Notes under the pieces: generated by a model
What the model was told of the DNA's origin: nothing
The model's input: the letters and a program-made list of their open reading frames with translations, nothing else
Database searches by the model: none
Assembly (NCBI RefSeq): GCF_035222375.1
Contig: NC_085890.1
Span: 3,100,001-3,164,000, forward strand
Origin: Podospora pseudocomata
Lineage: Eukaryota; Ascomycota; Sordariomycetes; Sordariales; Podosporaceae
Length of the DNA: 64,000 bases
Direction: 5' to 3'
Made by a program: the position numbers and the translations under genes
In this document: piece by piece, positions 28,706 to 39,046 of the stretch
How the letters are laid out: the number at the start of each line of letters is the position of its first letter
Numbering within the stretch: position 1 is the first letter of the stretch

Positions 28706-31700
28706 TTATGGGAGGCAGCTTCCACTGCTTCGGGCGCTTTTCTTTTCAGACCTGTTGTGATACACATGATGGTTTCGAATGTAGAGCCAACTAGGTACAT
28801 TCGACGGTATAAAAGTCCACATATCCGCCATCCGCTCCTTGCATTCACCACACTACCATTTCGCTGTTTGTTATGGTTAGCCCTTCTCTTACCCAGATAG
28901 CCTGTATGGAGATTAAAACTAGAAATCAACTTACCGGAGCCCTTAGGCTCGTGTTTTAAACCCACACATTCCAAGTGAAACCACTCCCTTTGACACTCTG
29001 CCCCATCACAGGCCACCATTGTCCCGTAGCTAATACCGTTACACGTGCAGTACTTTAGTTTGTCTTCATCTGGCTCATCATCTGGCTCATCGTCTATCGT
29101 CATATCACCGACATCAGCGCGACCAGATTCAACCAGAAGTGAAACCGCGGTGAGGTTGCTCATCTCTTTCGCCACTTCCAGAGGCGTCTTGTCATCGTTA
29201 TTTCTCTCGTCCAATCTGAGTGTGTGATCCATCAAGACTTTCAAGGCGCTGCGGTCGGGGTTTGACGACTTGATAGTGACATTGTGGAGTGGAAGATTTC
29301 CGTTGTCAGCCAGGATATTTGCATCAGCCCCATTCGTTATATTTAAGATGCGAGAGAGAGGCTAACGAGGCGGCCGGGCAAAGCCTCGTCAATGGGTTCT
29401 AATTCGAAAGCTAAAGTCTCCAAAGGGGTAAGGCCAAAGGAATCACGCTCCAGCAAACGTTGGGAGTGGAGGAGGTCGAGAAGGAATTCAGCCACGAAGT
29501 ATCGCTTCTTGGGGCAACTTTCATGAATATTGGGCCGAGATCCGCGGGATCAGTAGCTCAACACCACCGCGCTTCGCAGGCTCTCGAGGACGTGGAAATG
29601 TGATCGTTCCAGAATGTGGAGGGGTAAGAGTTGGGGTGATTGATGTGCCGGGTCGTATAACTGCGGAAATAATTCTTTGACAATCCTATGTAGACAGGAT
29701 ACCTGGGTGGTGATGCGGCAGAGTGTATTCCGCAACGAGGCTTCATCCCTGGCGGTAGTCCTGAGTCTTAAAATGTTTATCACACTGGTTATGTCAGTTA
29801 AGTTGAGGTTTTGCCTAAAGCACCCCAGCAACGTTTCAAACAGTTCGAGATTCCCAATCATGATGGCAATACGCAATGCCGAGCGTCGGTTTGCGAGATG
29901 GCTAATGTTAGCTGCCAACTCGGCGTGCCAATCAAGAAAGAGTCGGACTATCTCAAGGTCTTCGTTCCTGATCGCCTTCTCGAGGGCTGATATGGCGATA
30001 TGTGTCTTGTATGCATTCGCACCCCGTCGTAACAAATATTGACAGACACTTGCGTGTCGACCTCGCGCCGCAATCACTAGCGCAGTTATGGCTCCGCCTG
30101 TTATGTCTGGCTCATCAACGGGATGCCCAGCTTCCACAAAGAAGTTGACTTGCTTAAGATTACCTTCAGCAGCAGCAGTCCATATAGTGGTGTCCTTGGC
30201 GGATCGAGATGATGGAAATAACGATTCATCATCCGAGACGGCCGAATGAAATCGCTTATAATGATTGTCAAGATCCCTTTGTGAGGTATACCCAACTCGT
30301 GAGGCGAAGCAATCTGGTACAGAGCACTTATAAGGCCTTTCATGGTTCGAGATGTGGCGCTCTCACTCATCTCGCTCGGGAAACCCCTCAGAAAACTTGG
30401 AGCATTGCAATCTGTTGCATTTGAATCTTCCAGAGCCGTTGAGCTCCAAGAGTACTTTGCGCTCGCGATCGGTGAGGATCGTCTGGTCAATGTTTTCTAT
30501 TGTGTGTCTGATGGTGGTGACAGCATTGTGTAGAGTCATGTCGTCCGACGGGCTGGTGTTGGCTGTACCGGAGTCGCCGTTCTGACTTGTGACAGGTGTT
30601 GGTCTTGCGTTATCGTTATCATGAAGCTGTTCTGGGTTTGGAGAGCTATCCTGCCCCTGTGTGAAAAGGTGTTGTGCAGAATCAAGCACTCTTTTCTTGA
30701 TATTGGCATCGACTTCATCTTTGGACACTGTCATCTGTCGTAGATGCTCTTTCCGATAGGATTGCGCGTAATCAAAAAGTCCGTAATAGCCTGTTACCGC
30801 TGAAGCCGCGATCTTTTCAGTTGGGTAAACGCGGGTGTTGAAAGCCGGCGAGGACAGAATATTAGGTACAAAACAGGGCCATCTTTGCATGAGCCATTGA
30901 CAAAGATACCCTCCAAGATTGTATCAGATAGCTGCTTCATGTCAAGACTCACAGGAATTGACTGCTGAAACACAGGACAGAAAAATGTAATCTTACCTGC
31001 GGGCAGTGTTGTGTACCAGACCGACTATGGCCTCGTGTTCCGATGCGGCCTGTTTGAGATACTCGCAGCGGTTGAGTTCAACCAGTGATCTGCACAACTC
31101 CTTGCAGCTATCTACCCGACGACGATCAATATCGCAGTTTTGTTTTTCGAGGTTGATGCAAAAGCTTGACTGAATCTCGCGCCACCGCAAGGGCCTGGGG
31201 GAGCACACCAACCACTCCAGTATGGCTCGAGCTGTCTTGCTTTTCGGGCCAGATCGGTCAAGTACTCGAGCTGCAACCCGATCATATGCCGCATTCATTT
31301 GCCTCGGAAAGTTGTCTTCGGAGAGCTCATCATTGAGATCGGCCACCGATGCCTGGTCATAAAGATTGTCCAGTACCACTTTCGCGTAAAGAAACATTCC
31401 TGCGAGCGGCCGTCAACTTGCTTGTTCCAGGTTGCTTGTAGTTCTGTTGTTTAATGAGGATTTCAAACGTACCATTTGCAGTTAAGGTAACCTTCTCAGT
31501 GATCTCATTTGCCCTAGAGTCAGGAATCTCAAACCGATCCCTAATTTTGGTAGCCATGGCAGTAACGTAAGTCTTAAGATCGCAGAGATGAGACCTTGCG
31601 CTGTCCGGGTTAATAGTTGGTTGACCGATCAACTATTTATCAATATAGCCATCCCTTTGTCCCGCTACCAGTAGCCTGACTGAGGAGAGGTTACCAGCCT

Positions 31701-32311
31701 TGTAAGTTCTCAAGATCTCGTCCAGGAACCAACTGGGCACGAGTGATGATTCACATTCGTCAATGTGACGGCCACTGTCACACTCGTCCAAACCATCCAC
31801 AACAATCCAGCAACGATGCTGTAGTACGACACAGTCTTGGACAAGGGACTTGAGAAGTGGCTCCCGAAAGTCGTCGGGCCTGTGGACGGAATCACAGGAC
31901 TTTTGAATGTGCCCTAGAAGCCCATCATCTTGTTCGAGAAGTTGGTCGAGGAAGGCACGAAGCATGTGTTCCATTGCTGATTTATTGACAACGCCGGCCC
32001 TGCTGTGTTTGAAGTAGAAATAGGCAAGACTACCTCCAAGAATATCCTCTTCGGACCTAACGCGTTCAATGACTCGCGATACCAGAGTGGTCTTGCCTAA
32101 CACAGGGAACACAGGGGGGTAGTGTCAGCAAGTCAATGTACAAAGAAGTTCATAGAGAAGCTATACAAGCACTTTGCCGTAGTATTCTCTAGAGGAAAAG
32201 AAAGATATGTGCTTATCGGAACCTGGCATTCCACTGAGGTAAAGAATCTCCCCCTGTTGGATTTTCCATACATCCACTCCTTAAACTCGGGTTGGTCGAG
32301 AACCCAACTGT
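28706..32311 (-). pseudogene. NACHT-C2H2-ankyrin-PHD NLR, decayed
   Basis: Reading leftward from 32311: a NACHT-flank piece (LDQPEFKEWMENPTG), KTTLVSRVIERV, Walker B (CWIVVDGLDEC), winged-helix-like stretch (MFLYAKVVLDNLYDQAS, ILEWLVCSPRPLRWREIQSS), two C2H2 fingers (FKCNRLQCSKF..., YKCSVPDCFASRVGYTSQRD), ankyrin-like repeats (VDEPDITGGAITALVIAARG, LRLDERNNDDKTPLEVAKEM) and a PHD finger (YCTCNGISYG, CDGAECQREWFHLECVGL, CGEC). The N-terminal effector domain is missing; homology stops at 32311 where repeat DNA begins. In-frame stops lie after YIDK (31633), near 30868, inside the first C2H2 finger (30361), after VVLSY (29550) and in the PHD finger before CGEC; each reads as CAG/CAA/CGA or TGG turned to a stop. 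At least two frameshifts (GGGGG run near 32250, near 30870) add to this. Pattern fits RIP. Confidence 0.83.
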
Positions 32312-32404
32312 GACTTGAATTGCATACTACAGAACTGTCTATCTATACTACCCAGTTCCTCCGTATATATAAACCTCTATCCTTTCAGTACCTCTGTACC
32401 TAAC
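32312..32404 (+). repeat. Dispersed ~95-bp repeat, copy 2
   Basis: Counterpart of 26698-26799, roughly 80% alike by eye. It starts GACTTGAATTGCATACTACA and ends directly at the solo LTR. It marks the point where the NACHT gene loses its 5' part. Confidence 0.7.
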
Positions 32405-32868
32405 TGTTACGCCCCAAGCGTAATACCTCTGTACAGGAACCACTGGGTGGTACCCGAGGTGCTGGACACCTCAGCCAATCATTGGGCCAGGGATGGAAAG
32501 ACCCATAAGCCCCCGTGCAACCAATTAGGAGTTACTCAGTCTGCTCAGTCTGCTCAGTGCGCCAAGACCACTGATCACACTGAGCACACTGAGCAAGGTA
32601 CAAAGATACTTCAGAAACATATGTAGATAGCTTCACATAAATAGGGGGGAGTGCCCGGCGCTCCCCATGTCGAGGAATCTGATTCCTCATGCAAGCAATC
32701 AAGTTCATTTGTCTACAATCTATTCTCAGTAGCTCTTTGTTAGAACAACCTGTTGTTGACAGTGAACCCGTGTCTGAGACGCTTGTCACAACCTTCGATC
32801 ATCCTGTCATATTCACCTTCGGCGTACTGCCTTGCAGTCTGTATCCACTTCCGGTGCAGGTTGTAACA
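32405..32868 (+). mobile_element. Solo LTR (Ty3/Gypsy-like, fossil)
   Basis: 464 bp with inverted ends TGTTAC...GTAACA. It holds a TATA-like CATAAATAG near 32636 and internal repeats around CTCAGTCTGCTCAGTCTGCT, as in fungal Gypsy LTRs. No internal retroelement region is next to it. The 5-bp flanks (CTAAC, ATAAT) do not match exactly, so the target duplication is either mutated or absent. It separates two truncated host genes. Confidence 0.62.
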
Positions 32869-33888
32869 ATAATCTTTTCAGGAAGCAAAGCTAGTCCTCG
32901 GCCAGTCCTAACCCCCTGGAATATACCCCGCCTTAACCTCGCTATCCTCCCAGCCATCAACATCGAGGAGAGGAACTACACCACATTGTCTTGGGTAGGT
33001 ATACACCCAGGGTATATGAGGTCCAGCCACGAAAGACTTCTTCGCGAAAATCCGTGGAAACCAACGTCCAAAGAGGAGAGAGCTCATGTTAACTTTAAGG
33101 ACTCGCTCTTCACTATCATAATGCAGTTCGCCGGAGTCAAAGACGCTAAGGGTGAGGGATTGCGCGGTAGTGTATTTGCGTTGAATTGCAAGGAGGCGGA
33201 GGAGGTTAACATAGCTATTTTCGTGCCGGCCATGAGGCTTGATCTGTCTAATCGGACGATAGTTCTTGATGCGGCTAATATGCCGGCTAGGAATAACCTT
33301 GCACAGCAGCATGCGAGGGTTATTCGGGACATGATGAAGACGAACAAGCTGGTTGGGGTGAATGTGACGCTGGATGAGCTGAGGTTGTGGAAGGAGGTTT
33401 TGGTTCGATGGTTGAAAGATGTAGGGAGTGGGAGCACAAGGAGGAGTGCGAGTACTTTACGGGTGGGAAGGCAATGGCCCGGCCGCTTGGTATTGGGACA
33501 GGGGAGGAAATTATTTGTGACTCTGGGTTGGGCGTTTTTCCAGAAGGCTATCATTTGGACTATATGGGGAACACGTGGAAGCATGCCAGGAAGCTTTGTG
33601 TGCGGGCGGCAACATCACTGGTGTTTGCCAGCTCGTTGGTGAATGAGCTACCTTTGCCGCCTGTCTTGAGTTCGCTGCCCACTCCGTCACCGACGCTGGT
33701 GGTGGCTCCTGCCAGTACCGTGAGGCAGACGATACCGAGTATTCCTGTGCGGGGAAGGGGAAAGGAGCAGTGCGCAGACAGATGATGGAGGGGAGCTGAT
33801 GAAGTGCGCAAAGTGCAAGAAGGCGAGATATTGCAGTCAGAAGTGTCAGAAGATTGACTGAAAGGATCACAAGAAGGCGTATCGGTGA
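32869..33888 (+). pseudogene. MYND-finger protein, broken
   Basis: The frame from 32869 encodes a protein-like region (LTPWNIPRLNLAILPAINIE, LVGVNVTLDELRLWKEVLVR) that shifts frame by one base near 33405 and continues as MVERCREWEHKEECEYFTGG. After CADR a second shift is needed to reach the MYND zinc finger MKCAKCKKARYCSQKCQKID near 33805-33858. There TGG (Trp) has become TGA at 33859, followed by KDHKKAYR and a stop. The 5' end is missing because the sequence begins at the solo LTR edge. Parent genes of this type, with an upstream domain and a C-terminal MYND, are common in ascomycetes, but their function is not known to me. Confidence 0.68.
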
Positions 33889-34262
33889 GAAGGCATGGTT
33901 GAATGATGTACGGCATGTTTGAGATTTGTATGTGGATTGTGGACCTGAGGAGGGTATGGTAGATGGAACAAAGCTCTGAAACATAGCTGTAATTTGTAGA
34001 AGAAAACCATGTTGTCTGCCGACCTTTATTAAAACATATTGCTTGTAGGGGTGATTCTTATGCATGCTAGGGGTTAGGGTTGTCAGGTCATCTCGTCTTA
34101 GCTCCAATCAGTCATTAGACATTTGCAACCCCGCATTCACGCTTAGGAGGCCATCAAAGCCGCAACACTCCCAACTGAAGCCATCAAAAAACCCCATTAT
34201 TGAAGACCTCTTGTCTCAGAAGCCACAAGGCCTTTCTAATCCACCCAATAGTCCAGAAAAAA
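33889..34262. other. Intergenic region
   Basis: About 370 bp between the MYND pseudogene and the HRI1-like gene. It marks the right edge of the repeat-rich block. No feature seen. Confidence 0.4.
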
Positions 34263-35057
34263 ATGGCGGACATCTCCATCCGCAAATGGATCCGCTGGGA
34301 GCCTCACTCCCCCACACCACCAACGTCCGTCATCGTGCTCACCTCCCCCCAACGTCGTTTTGTCGATATCAGAGTCATCCTCCCGCTTCCTACCCGTCCA
34401 GACTCGGAATTGCCGCTAGAGCAGTTAGAGTGGGCTATCGCAGGCACGTCGACTTCTTCCCCGGTTTTGAACCCCAAGACGAAAGAAGTGGAGTATTCGC
34501 ATTGTGTTTGGAGTCACTGGATTGATTCACGGGTCAATGACAGGGATGCTGGGGCTGACGAGGGAGATAATTACCCTGTGGAGGGACACCCCGAGTTGAC
34601 GCTGGAAAGGGGGAGGATGGTGAACCCCGCTAGTGGGAGGGTGGAGGGGTACGAGGAGATGTGGGTGGCTGGGGAAGTGAGGGCGGTGGAGGGAGTGGGG
34701 TGTGTTGTTTTGGAGTATGATGCTGATTTGAAGGGGGAGGAGGGGTGGGCTCGAGGGGAGGGGGGGAAACAAGGGGAGGTCGAAAGGGTGGGGAGGGGGA
34801 TGGTGGTTCGGTTGGGGGGGTATGTACAAGGTTTTTTGAGGGATGAGGAGGATGTGAGGGTTGAGAGGTGGGTTTGGGAGGGGGAAAGAGGAAAGTGGGA
34901 GAAGAAGGTTAGGATTGGGAGTGGGGGGTTGAAGGGGGGGGAGGGGGTGATTCCGGTTGAGTTTGTTACTGAGGTTGGGGGGCAGATGGAGGTTGGGGAT
35001 GAGGTTATGGGTGTGGGTGGAAGGAGGTGGAAAGTTGTTGAGAAGAGTTTGGTTTAA
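34263..35057 (+). CDS. HRI1: HRI1-family protein
   Basis: 264 residues, single exon. I start at MADISIRKWIRWEPHS because the HRI1 family begins with a short tail and an ISIR.(S)IRW-type strand; the upstream in-frame ATG at 34200 would add 21 unlikely residues. Further family-like pieces are TSPQRRFVDIRVILPLP, VEYSHCVWSHWID, GYEEMWVAGEV and MVVRLGGYVQGFLRDEEDV. HRI1 proteins are two beta-barrel-like halves of unknown activity; the yeast protein binds the casein kinase Hrr25. The gene changes from C-rich to strongly G-rich coding sequence about a third of the way through. Confidence 0.72.
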   Translation: MADISIRKWIRWEPHSPTPPTSVIVLTSPQRRFVDIRVILPLPTRPDSELPLEQLEWAIAGTSTSSPVLNPKTKEVEYSHCVWSHWIDSRVNDRDAGADEGDNYPVEGHPELTLERGRMVNPASGRVEGYEEMWVAGEVRAVEGVGCVVLEYDADLKGEEGWARGEGGKQGEVERVGRGMVVRLGGYVQGFLRDEEDVRVERWVWEGERGKWEKKVRIGSGGLKGGEGVIPVEFVTEVGGQMEVGDEVMGVGGRRWKVVEKSLV

Positions 35058-35574
35058 GAGATGGAATGTGGTGCTACACGATTGTCTTGGATTTGAGTGT
35101 CTATAATTGTCGAAAGCGGCTTCTTGGCTTGAGGCATGGCCGCTCTGCCGCAGCCGTGCCATCACGGGCCGCTCTGAGGCTGAAGTCTAAACTCCCCGTA
35201 GCTGATCCTTGGCGGTCAGATTGGGAAGTCTTGCCTAAGCCGTGTTGAAGTCTTGGATGGAGTCCCAGTTGCGATCTGACTGTCAAACACCGATGAGTCA
35301 GCACTGGCGTCGCACGCCCAATGTATGGCCGGTTTCAAAATGTAGGTGGCTGACAATATTGGACTGACGGAGAAGCCATACAACGTCAAAAGCTTCAAAA
35401 TGTCCATGAAGCTGCCTACAAAGCCAGAAAATATGAACTTTTGATCATCACATTCCATCCATTCATTCTCTTTCAGGTTATCATCCACAAGAACCAACGC
35501 TGAATCTGGCATTCGGCTTCCTCTCTTTACTTCGATCTTTTTGTTAACGGCGCCATTAATCTATTCAACTCAAA
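35058..35574. other. Intergenic region
   Basis: About 515 bp between two plus-strand genes. It should contain the terminator of the HRI1-like gene and the promoter of the next. No other feature seen. Confidence 0.4.
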
Positions 35575-36267
35575 ATGAACCCTTACCAGCAGCAGCCCAT
35601 CCCTTACAGCAATTTCGGCACCACTGGCGGTCACGTAGCCTCCTACAATACCGGAAGACACGCCCAAGCTAACCCAGGAACGCAAAGCTTCAGCGGCTAT
35701 GGCAATGGCGTTGCCTACGCCCAGCCCATCCCTCATGCCTCCCAGGCCGCCTTGACCTCCCACTTTGCAGACAGCGCCCGCACCCAAGTCAACTACGCCC
35801 GTACCCACAACGGTCGTCCAGGCTCATCCGCCGAACGTGAACAATACCAAAACATCCCCTCCAACATCCAAATGCCCGGTGCAGCAGCCACCTACGTCGC
35901 CCCCGGAACAGTCTACGGCGGGCCTGGGAACTCTGACCCGAGACATGGAAATGTCATGTATGCTTCTACCTCGCTGAAGGGCAACCCCCCAGGACCGACA
36001 CGGAACAATCACGCACGCGTGGCGCCTGCGTTGAACGGTGCTGTTCCGGCAAACCATGACAAGAAAAAGAAGTGTGCCGAGCCGGCGGTGTTTAGCAACT
36101 ATGCATATGACCACAGGGGAACACAGGCGCAGAACATGGGTGGGAGTGTCTATCCGATTACTACGAATGGCAACACTTACTTGCCGCCTTGTGGGCATGC
36201 CAACCCGAATGTCAAGCCTGGTTGTAGGCATTGTGTGGCTGCTATTGGGGCCACTTCTCGGTCTTAA
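35575..36267 (+). CDS. Hypothetical Gln/Pro/Gly-rich protein with Cys-rich end
   Basis: 230 residues, one exon, start MNPYQQQPIPYSNFGTTGGH. Most of the chain is disordered in composition (Gly, Ala, Pro, Asn, Tyr). A conserved-looking C-terminus reads NTYLPPCGHANPNVKPGCRH then CVAAIG, with three Cys and two His that could bind zinc. A basic patch (DKKKKCAEP) precedes it. No signal peptide or membrane helix. Function unknown; codon use and clean frame support a real gene. Confidence 0.7.
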   Translation: MNPYQQQPIPYSNFGTTGGHVASYNTGRHAQANPGTQSFSGYGNGVAYAQPIPHASQAALTSHFADSARTQVNYARTHNGRPGSSAEREQYQNIPSNIQMPGAAATYVAPGTVYGGPGNSDPRHGNVMYASTSLKGNPPGPTRNNHARVAPALNGAVPANHDKKKKCAEPAVFSNYAYDHRGTQAQNMGGSVYPITTNGNTYLPPCGHANPNVKPGCRHCVAAIGATSRS

Positions 36268-36768
36268 GTCTTGAAGAGAGATGTTTGGGGTTGACGGTGT
36301 TCGGGGATTTGTTCACACTGGAGTTGGGAGCTGAGGGTTAGTGTACTAGGATGAGGGTTGGGGTACTAGATATCTACGCACCTGGGCTTGGTGGTGTTAA
36401 ACTCAAAAGTCAGGTAACCAGCCACGGCGCACACACTTCTGAATTTTGCACGCCTGCATAGACCAATATCTTCCATCTATTAATCCATCCAAACCCTCCC
36501 AACTTTTGAAAGTTTTCTTATTTTTTTCCCTCGCCCTTCGGGGCATTCGGTCAATTTGAAACAATACAGAGAAAATTGGCATGGCACCTGGACCAAGGAT
36601 GACACGCTACTCAAAGAGACGCTCCCAGTTTTTTCATCACGATCGTGGTTATGCTGCGATATGGGGAAGAACTTGCGTTGGAAATTTGATGCTGTGTTGC
36701 TCACGCGACCGGACATTAGTCTTTACCTCCACCGCCCTGTTCTCTATACGAATCTAGATAGCCTCAAT
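36268..36768. other. Intergenic region between convergent genes
   Basis: About 500 bp between convergent genes. Open frames here are shadows or chance. No feature seen. Confidence 0.4.
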
Positions 36769-37410
36769 CTAAACCGTCACTCCCTTCATCACCTTATCTT
36801 TATTCAACGAAAGCGTGTACACCTCCTTGTCCTCCGCAGTTCCATTCCTCGAAAACACCGTCCCCTCCGTCGACTTATCCCCCCCCACCTTCGCCTCATC
36901 CACCACCCTGCCACCAATCTTTCCAAACCGCCCCATCATCGTCGCGAACCTAAGCAGAAACCAAAAAGCGCACCAAACCAACCCCCACACAAACGCAGTA
37001 GCTCTTTCATGAAGAAATTTCTCTTTGTCCGTCATTGGCGTCCCATCGTCTTTTAGTACGCTTCCCGTCGGTTTATCAGACGTCATGAGCGGAGAGACAA
37101 CATGAATGTTGTCGGCGAAATGCTCCCAGTCGTTGAGGTAGTAGCCTTCGAGATAGAGGTGGACGACCCAGGGGAGGTCGTTGACAAGGAGCATCACCCA
37201 GAGGTAGCGCTTTAGTAGTGTGACGTCGCGGGAGCGGGGGATGATGAAGGTGAAGAGTGTTTGGAGGAGGGTCAGGCGCTTGACGTGGATTGGTTGGAGG
37301 TTGGGGACGGAGGAGAAGAGGTCCCTGAGGAAGCAGAGGGGCTCGATGATGCCCCAGAGGAGGTAGGGGATTTTGGGGAGGGCGAGAGGGGGAACTTGGG
37401 TGGGGGTCAT
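36769..37410 (-). CDS. DUF7704-like four-helix membrane protein
   Basis: I start at 37410 (MTPTQVPPLALPKIPYLLWG) because relatives begin with a Pro-rich tail followed by PYLLF..EP; the frame stays open upstream to 37593, but that part is not family-like. 213 residues. Four hydrophobic segments are seen: PYLLWGIIEPLCFL, RLTLLQTLFTFIIP, YLWVMLLVNDLPWVVHLYL and AFVWGLVWCAFWFLLRFAT. The family is fungal, of unknown function. A basic, polar tail follows the last helix. No introns needed. Confidence 0.68.
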   Translation of the reverse strand: MTPTQVPPLALPKIPYLLWGIIEPLCFLRDLFSSVPNLQPIHVKRLTLLQTLFTFIIPRSRDVTLLKRYLWVMLLVNDLPWVVHLYLEGYYLNDWEHFADNIHVVSPLMTSDKPTGSVLKDDGTPMTDKEKFLHERATAFVWGLVWCAFWFLLRFATMMGRFGKIGGRVVDEAKVGGDKSTEGTVFSRNGTAEDKEVYTLSLNKDKVMKGVTV

Positions 37411-37682
37411 GGTGTCCTGGCCAATTCTGCTGGGAGAGGTTTTGTTGAAAAGCTGGTAGTAAACTTGGGGAATATGAAGCCGATGTATTCCAAAATGAAG
37501 AGTGATAAAGGGAAAGAGCAAAGCGCCAATGTGAGCACAAGTGCCGCTACTGACGGACCAGGTCATGGCCTGGCGCCATGCCTGATTGGTCAAATATTAG
37601 TATTGGAAGCCACTGCTGAACTTGAACGCTGCTGTATTTCTGAGTCTGAGTATAAAAGGAAGTTTGTACAGAATACTGATGA

Positions 37683-39046
37683 TTAGTGATATCTTTGTTG
37701 GTATTCCCCGTTTTGTTGGTATGGGCTGGTAATCGGCGAAACGTGATGCCACTCCACGACCTCAGGATAGGGCTGGCTCATGCCGGCCGGCTTCAGGTTG
37801 GTGGTGCTGTGGCTTTCAAACGCCGTGGGGGAGCAGCCGTAGCTCTCCTCATCAACACGCGTGTCAAGAGCGTCACCATATGACTGCACCATGCGGACAG
37901 AGTCTTCTGGTCCCTTGTATCCCGAGGGCGGGGCTGATCCGCTTGATGGTCCGGACTGTTTGTATGGTGCGGGCTTTTTGTTGGAGACGAAGAGCTGGGG
38001 AAAGGCTGTGAGACATGCGACGATAATTGCTGGTGGTCTGGTTAGCATTGGGTGTTTGGTTCTCTAAAAGAGTATAGATCAGCCTACCAATGCAAGTTTC
38101 GATATAACTCCACAGCCACACATAGCTCGGATCAACCTGACCATTTGCCCAGGTCGCCGAGCTGATGCCAACTACCCTCAGAATGGCGACCAACATTGTG
38201 AGAAGTGTGAGGGAAAATAGTCCAATGACGGCCAGCTTTTTGGCCATCCGAAGTTTGGAGTCCCAGATCAAGATGACAGGGATGGACAAGACTGTCATTG
38301 TTAGCACCCGCAAGCCAGACAAGCTTGAGATGAAAACTTACCGGCAGCATCAGACAACACATCCAAGGCACAATTAATCCTGAGCGTTAGGTTGGCATAA
38401 CGGATAGCCGGAGGCTCAGTACACTGAGCCATGATATCAAAGCCCTTCGCAACCAAGCATCCCCACTGAGAATCGCCGATGGAGGTAAGCCATGTTGCCA
38501 TCACAAATCCCAGGACCGACCACCAAGCGACTCTGATCTTTGTCATGTGCCAGCCAATCCTCCTGAAGAAAAGGAGAAGTGAGAGCTTCACACAAGCCAA
38601 TGTGCTGTAAAAGAAGATCTGTTCGACAAAAAAGACCCGCATGGTGATTTCGACATCCTTCATGAACTGTTGCAGGTCTGTTGGAAAGGCCGTTCCCGAT
38701 CCTACAGCTAATATAAACCAGAACTTCGGTGCTGCCCATTGCCATAGTGCTGATGCTGCGATAACGAAAACGGTGCCGAATATGAGGACGGTGTCATCCC
38801 AGAACAGTCGACGTGTGGCTCTTAGGCGGGTGTAGAGGCGAACACTGAGAAAGATAGCAGCTATCGAGGCGGCCGTCCAGGAACCTGCCTGTATGCACAA
38901 AGAGGCGTCAGCTATTGTGGAAAGGATTTGGGTATGGAAGCGAGCATAACCGAGCGGCCGTGCAACGTGGGCTGCTTGCTTACCATGAAATTCGTCACAG
39001 GGACGGCAGCTGGTGAGTTGAGCTTCTGGCTCGCTGAGAGTTCCAT
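37683..39046 (-). CDS. PTH11-like / fungal rhodopsin-domain 7-TM protein
   Basis: Seven-helix membrane protein of the large fungal integral membrane (Rhodopsin_dom_fungi, PTH11-like) family, thought to sense surfaces or small molecules. Exons 38984-39046, 38342-38888, 38088-38291 and 37683-38029 on the minus strand give 386 residues, all junctions in frame. Family marks: SVRLYTRLRATRRLFWDDTV (R...DD after helix 1), FFVEQIFFYSTLACVKLSLL (helix 3), LTLRINCALDVLSDAA (helix 5-6 loop) and DPSYVWLWSYIETCI (helix 7). There is no CFEM domain at the N-terminus, so it belongs to the class without CFEM. The C-terminal cytosolic tail of about 90 residues is Ser/Pro/Tyr-rich. Confidence 0.87.

Noticed and set aside
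32690-32868. Open frame entering the MYND pseudogene from inside the LTR
   Set aside because: The first 60 or so codons of that frame lie within the solo LTR and are not gene sequence.
34527-35165. 212-codon minus-strand frame opposite the HRI1-like gene
   Set aside because: Shadow of the G-rich part of the real gene; low-complexity Pro/Asn/His sequence.
1-39046. Secondary-metabolite cluster linking laccase, methyltransferase, dioxygenase and MFS gene at the left end
   Set aside because: No backbone synthase (PKS, NRPS or terpene synthase) or pathway regulator in the window. The genes are adjacent but nothing shows they are co-regulated.
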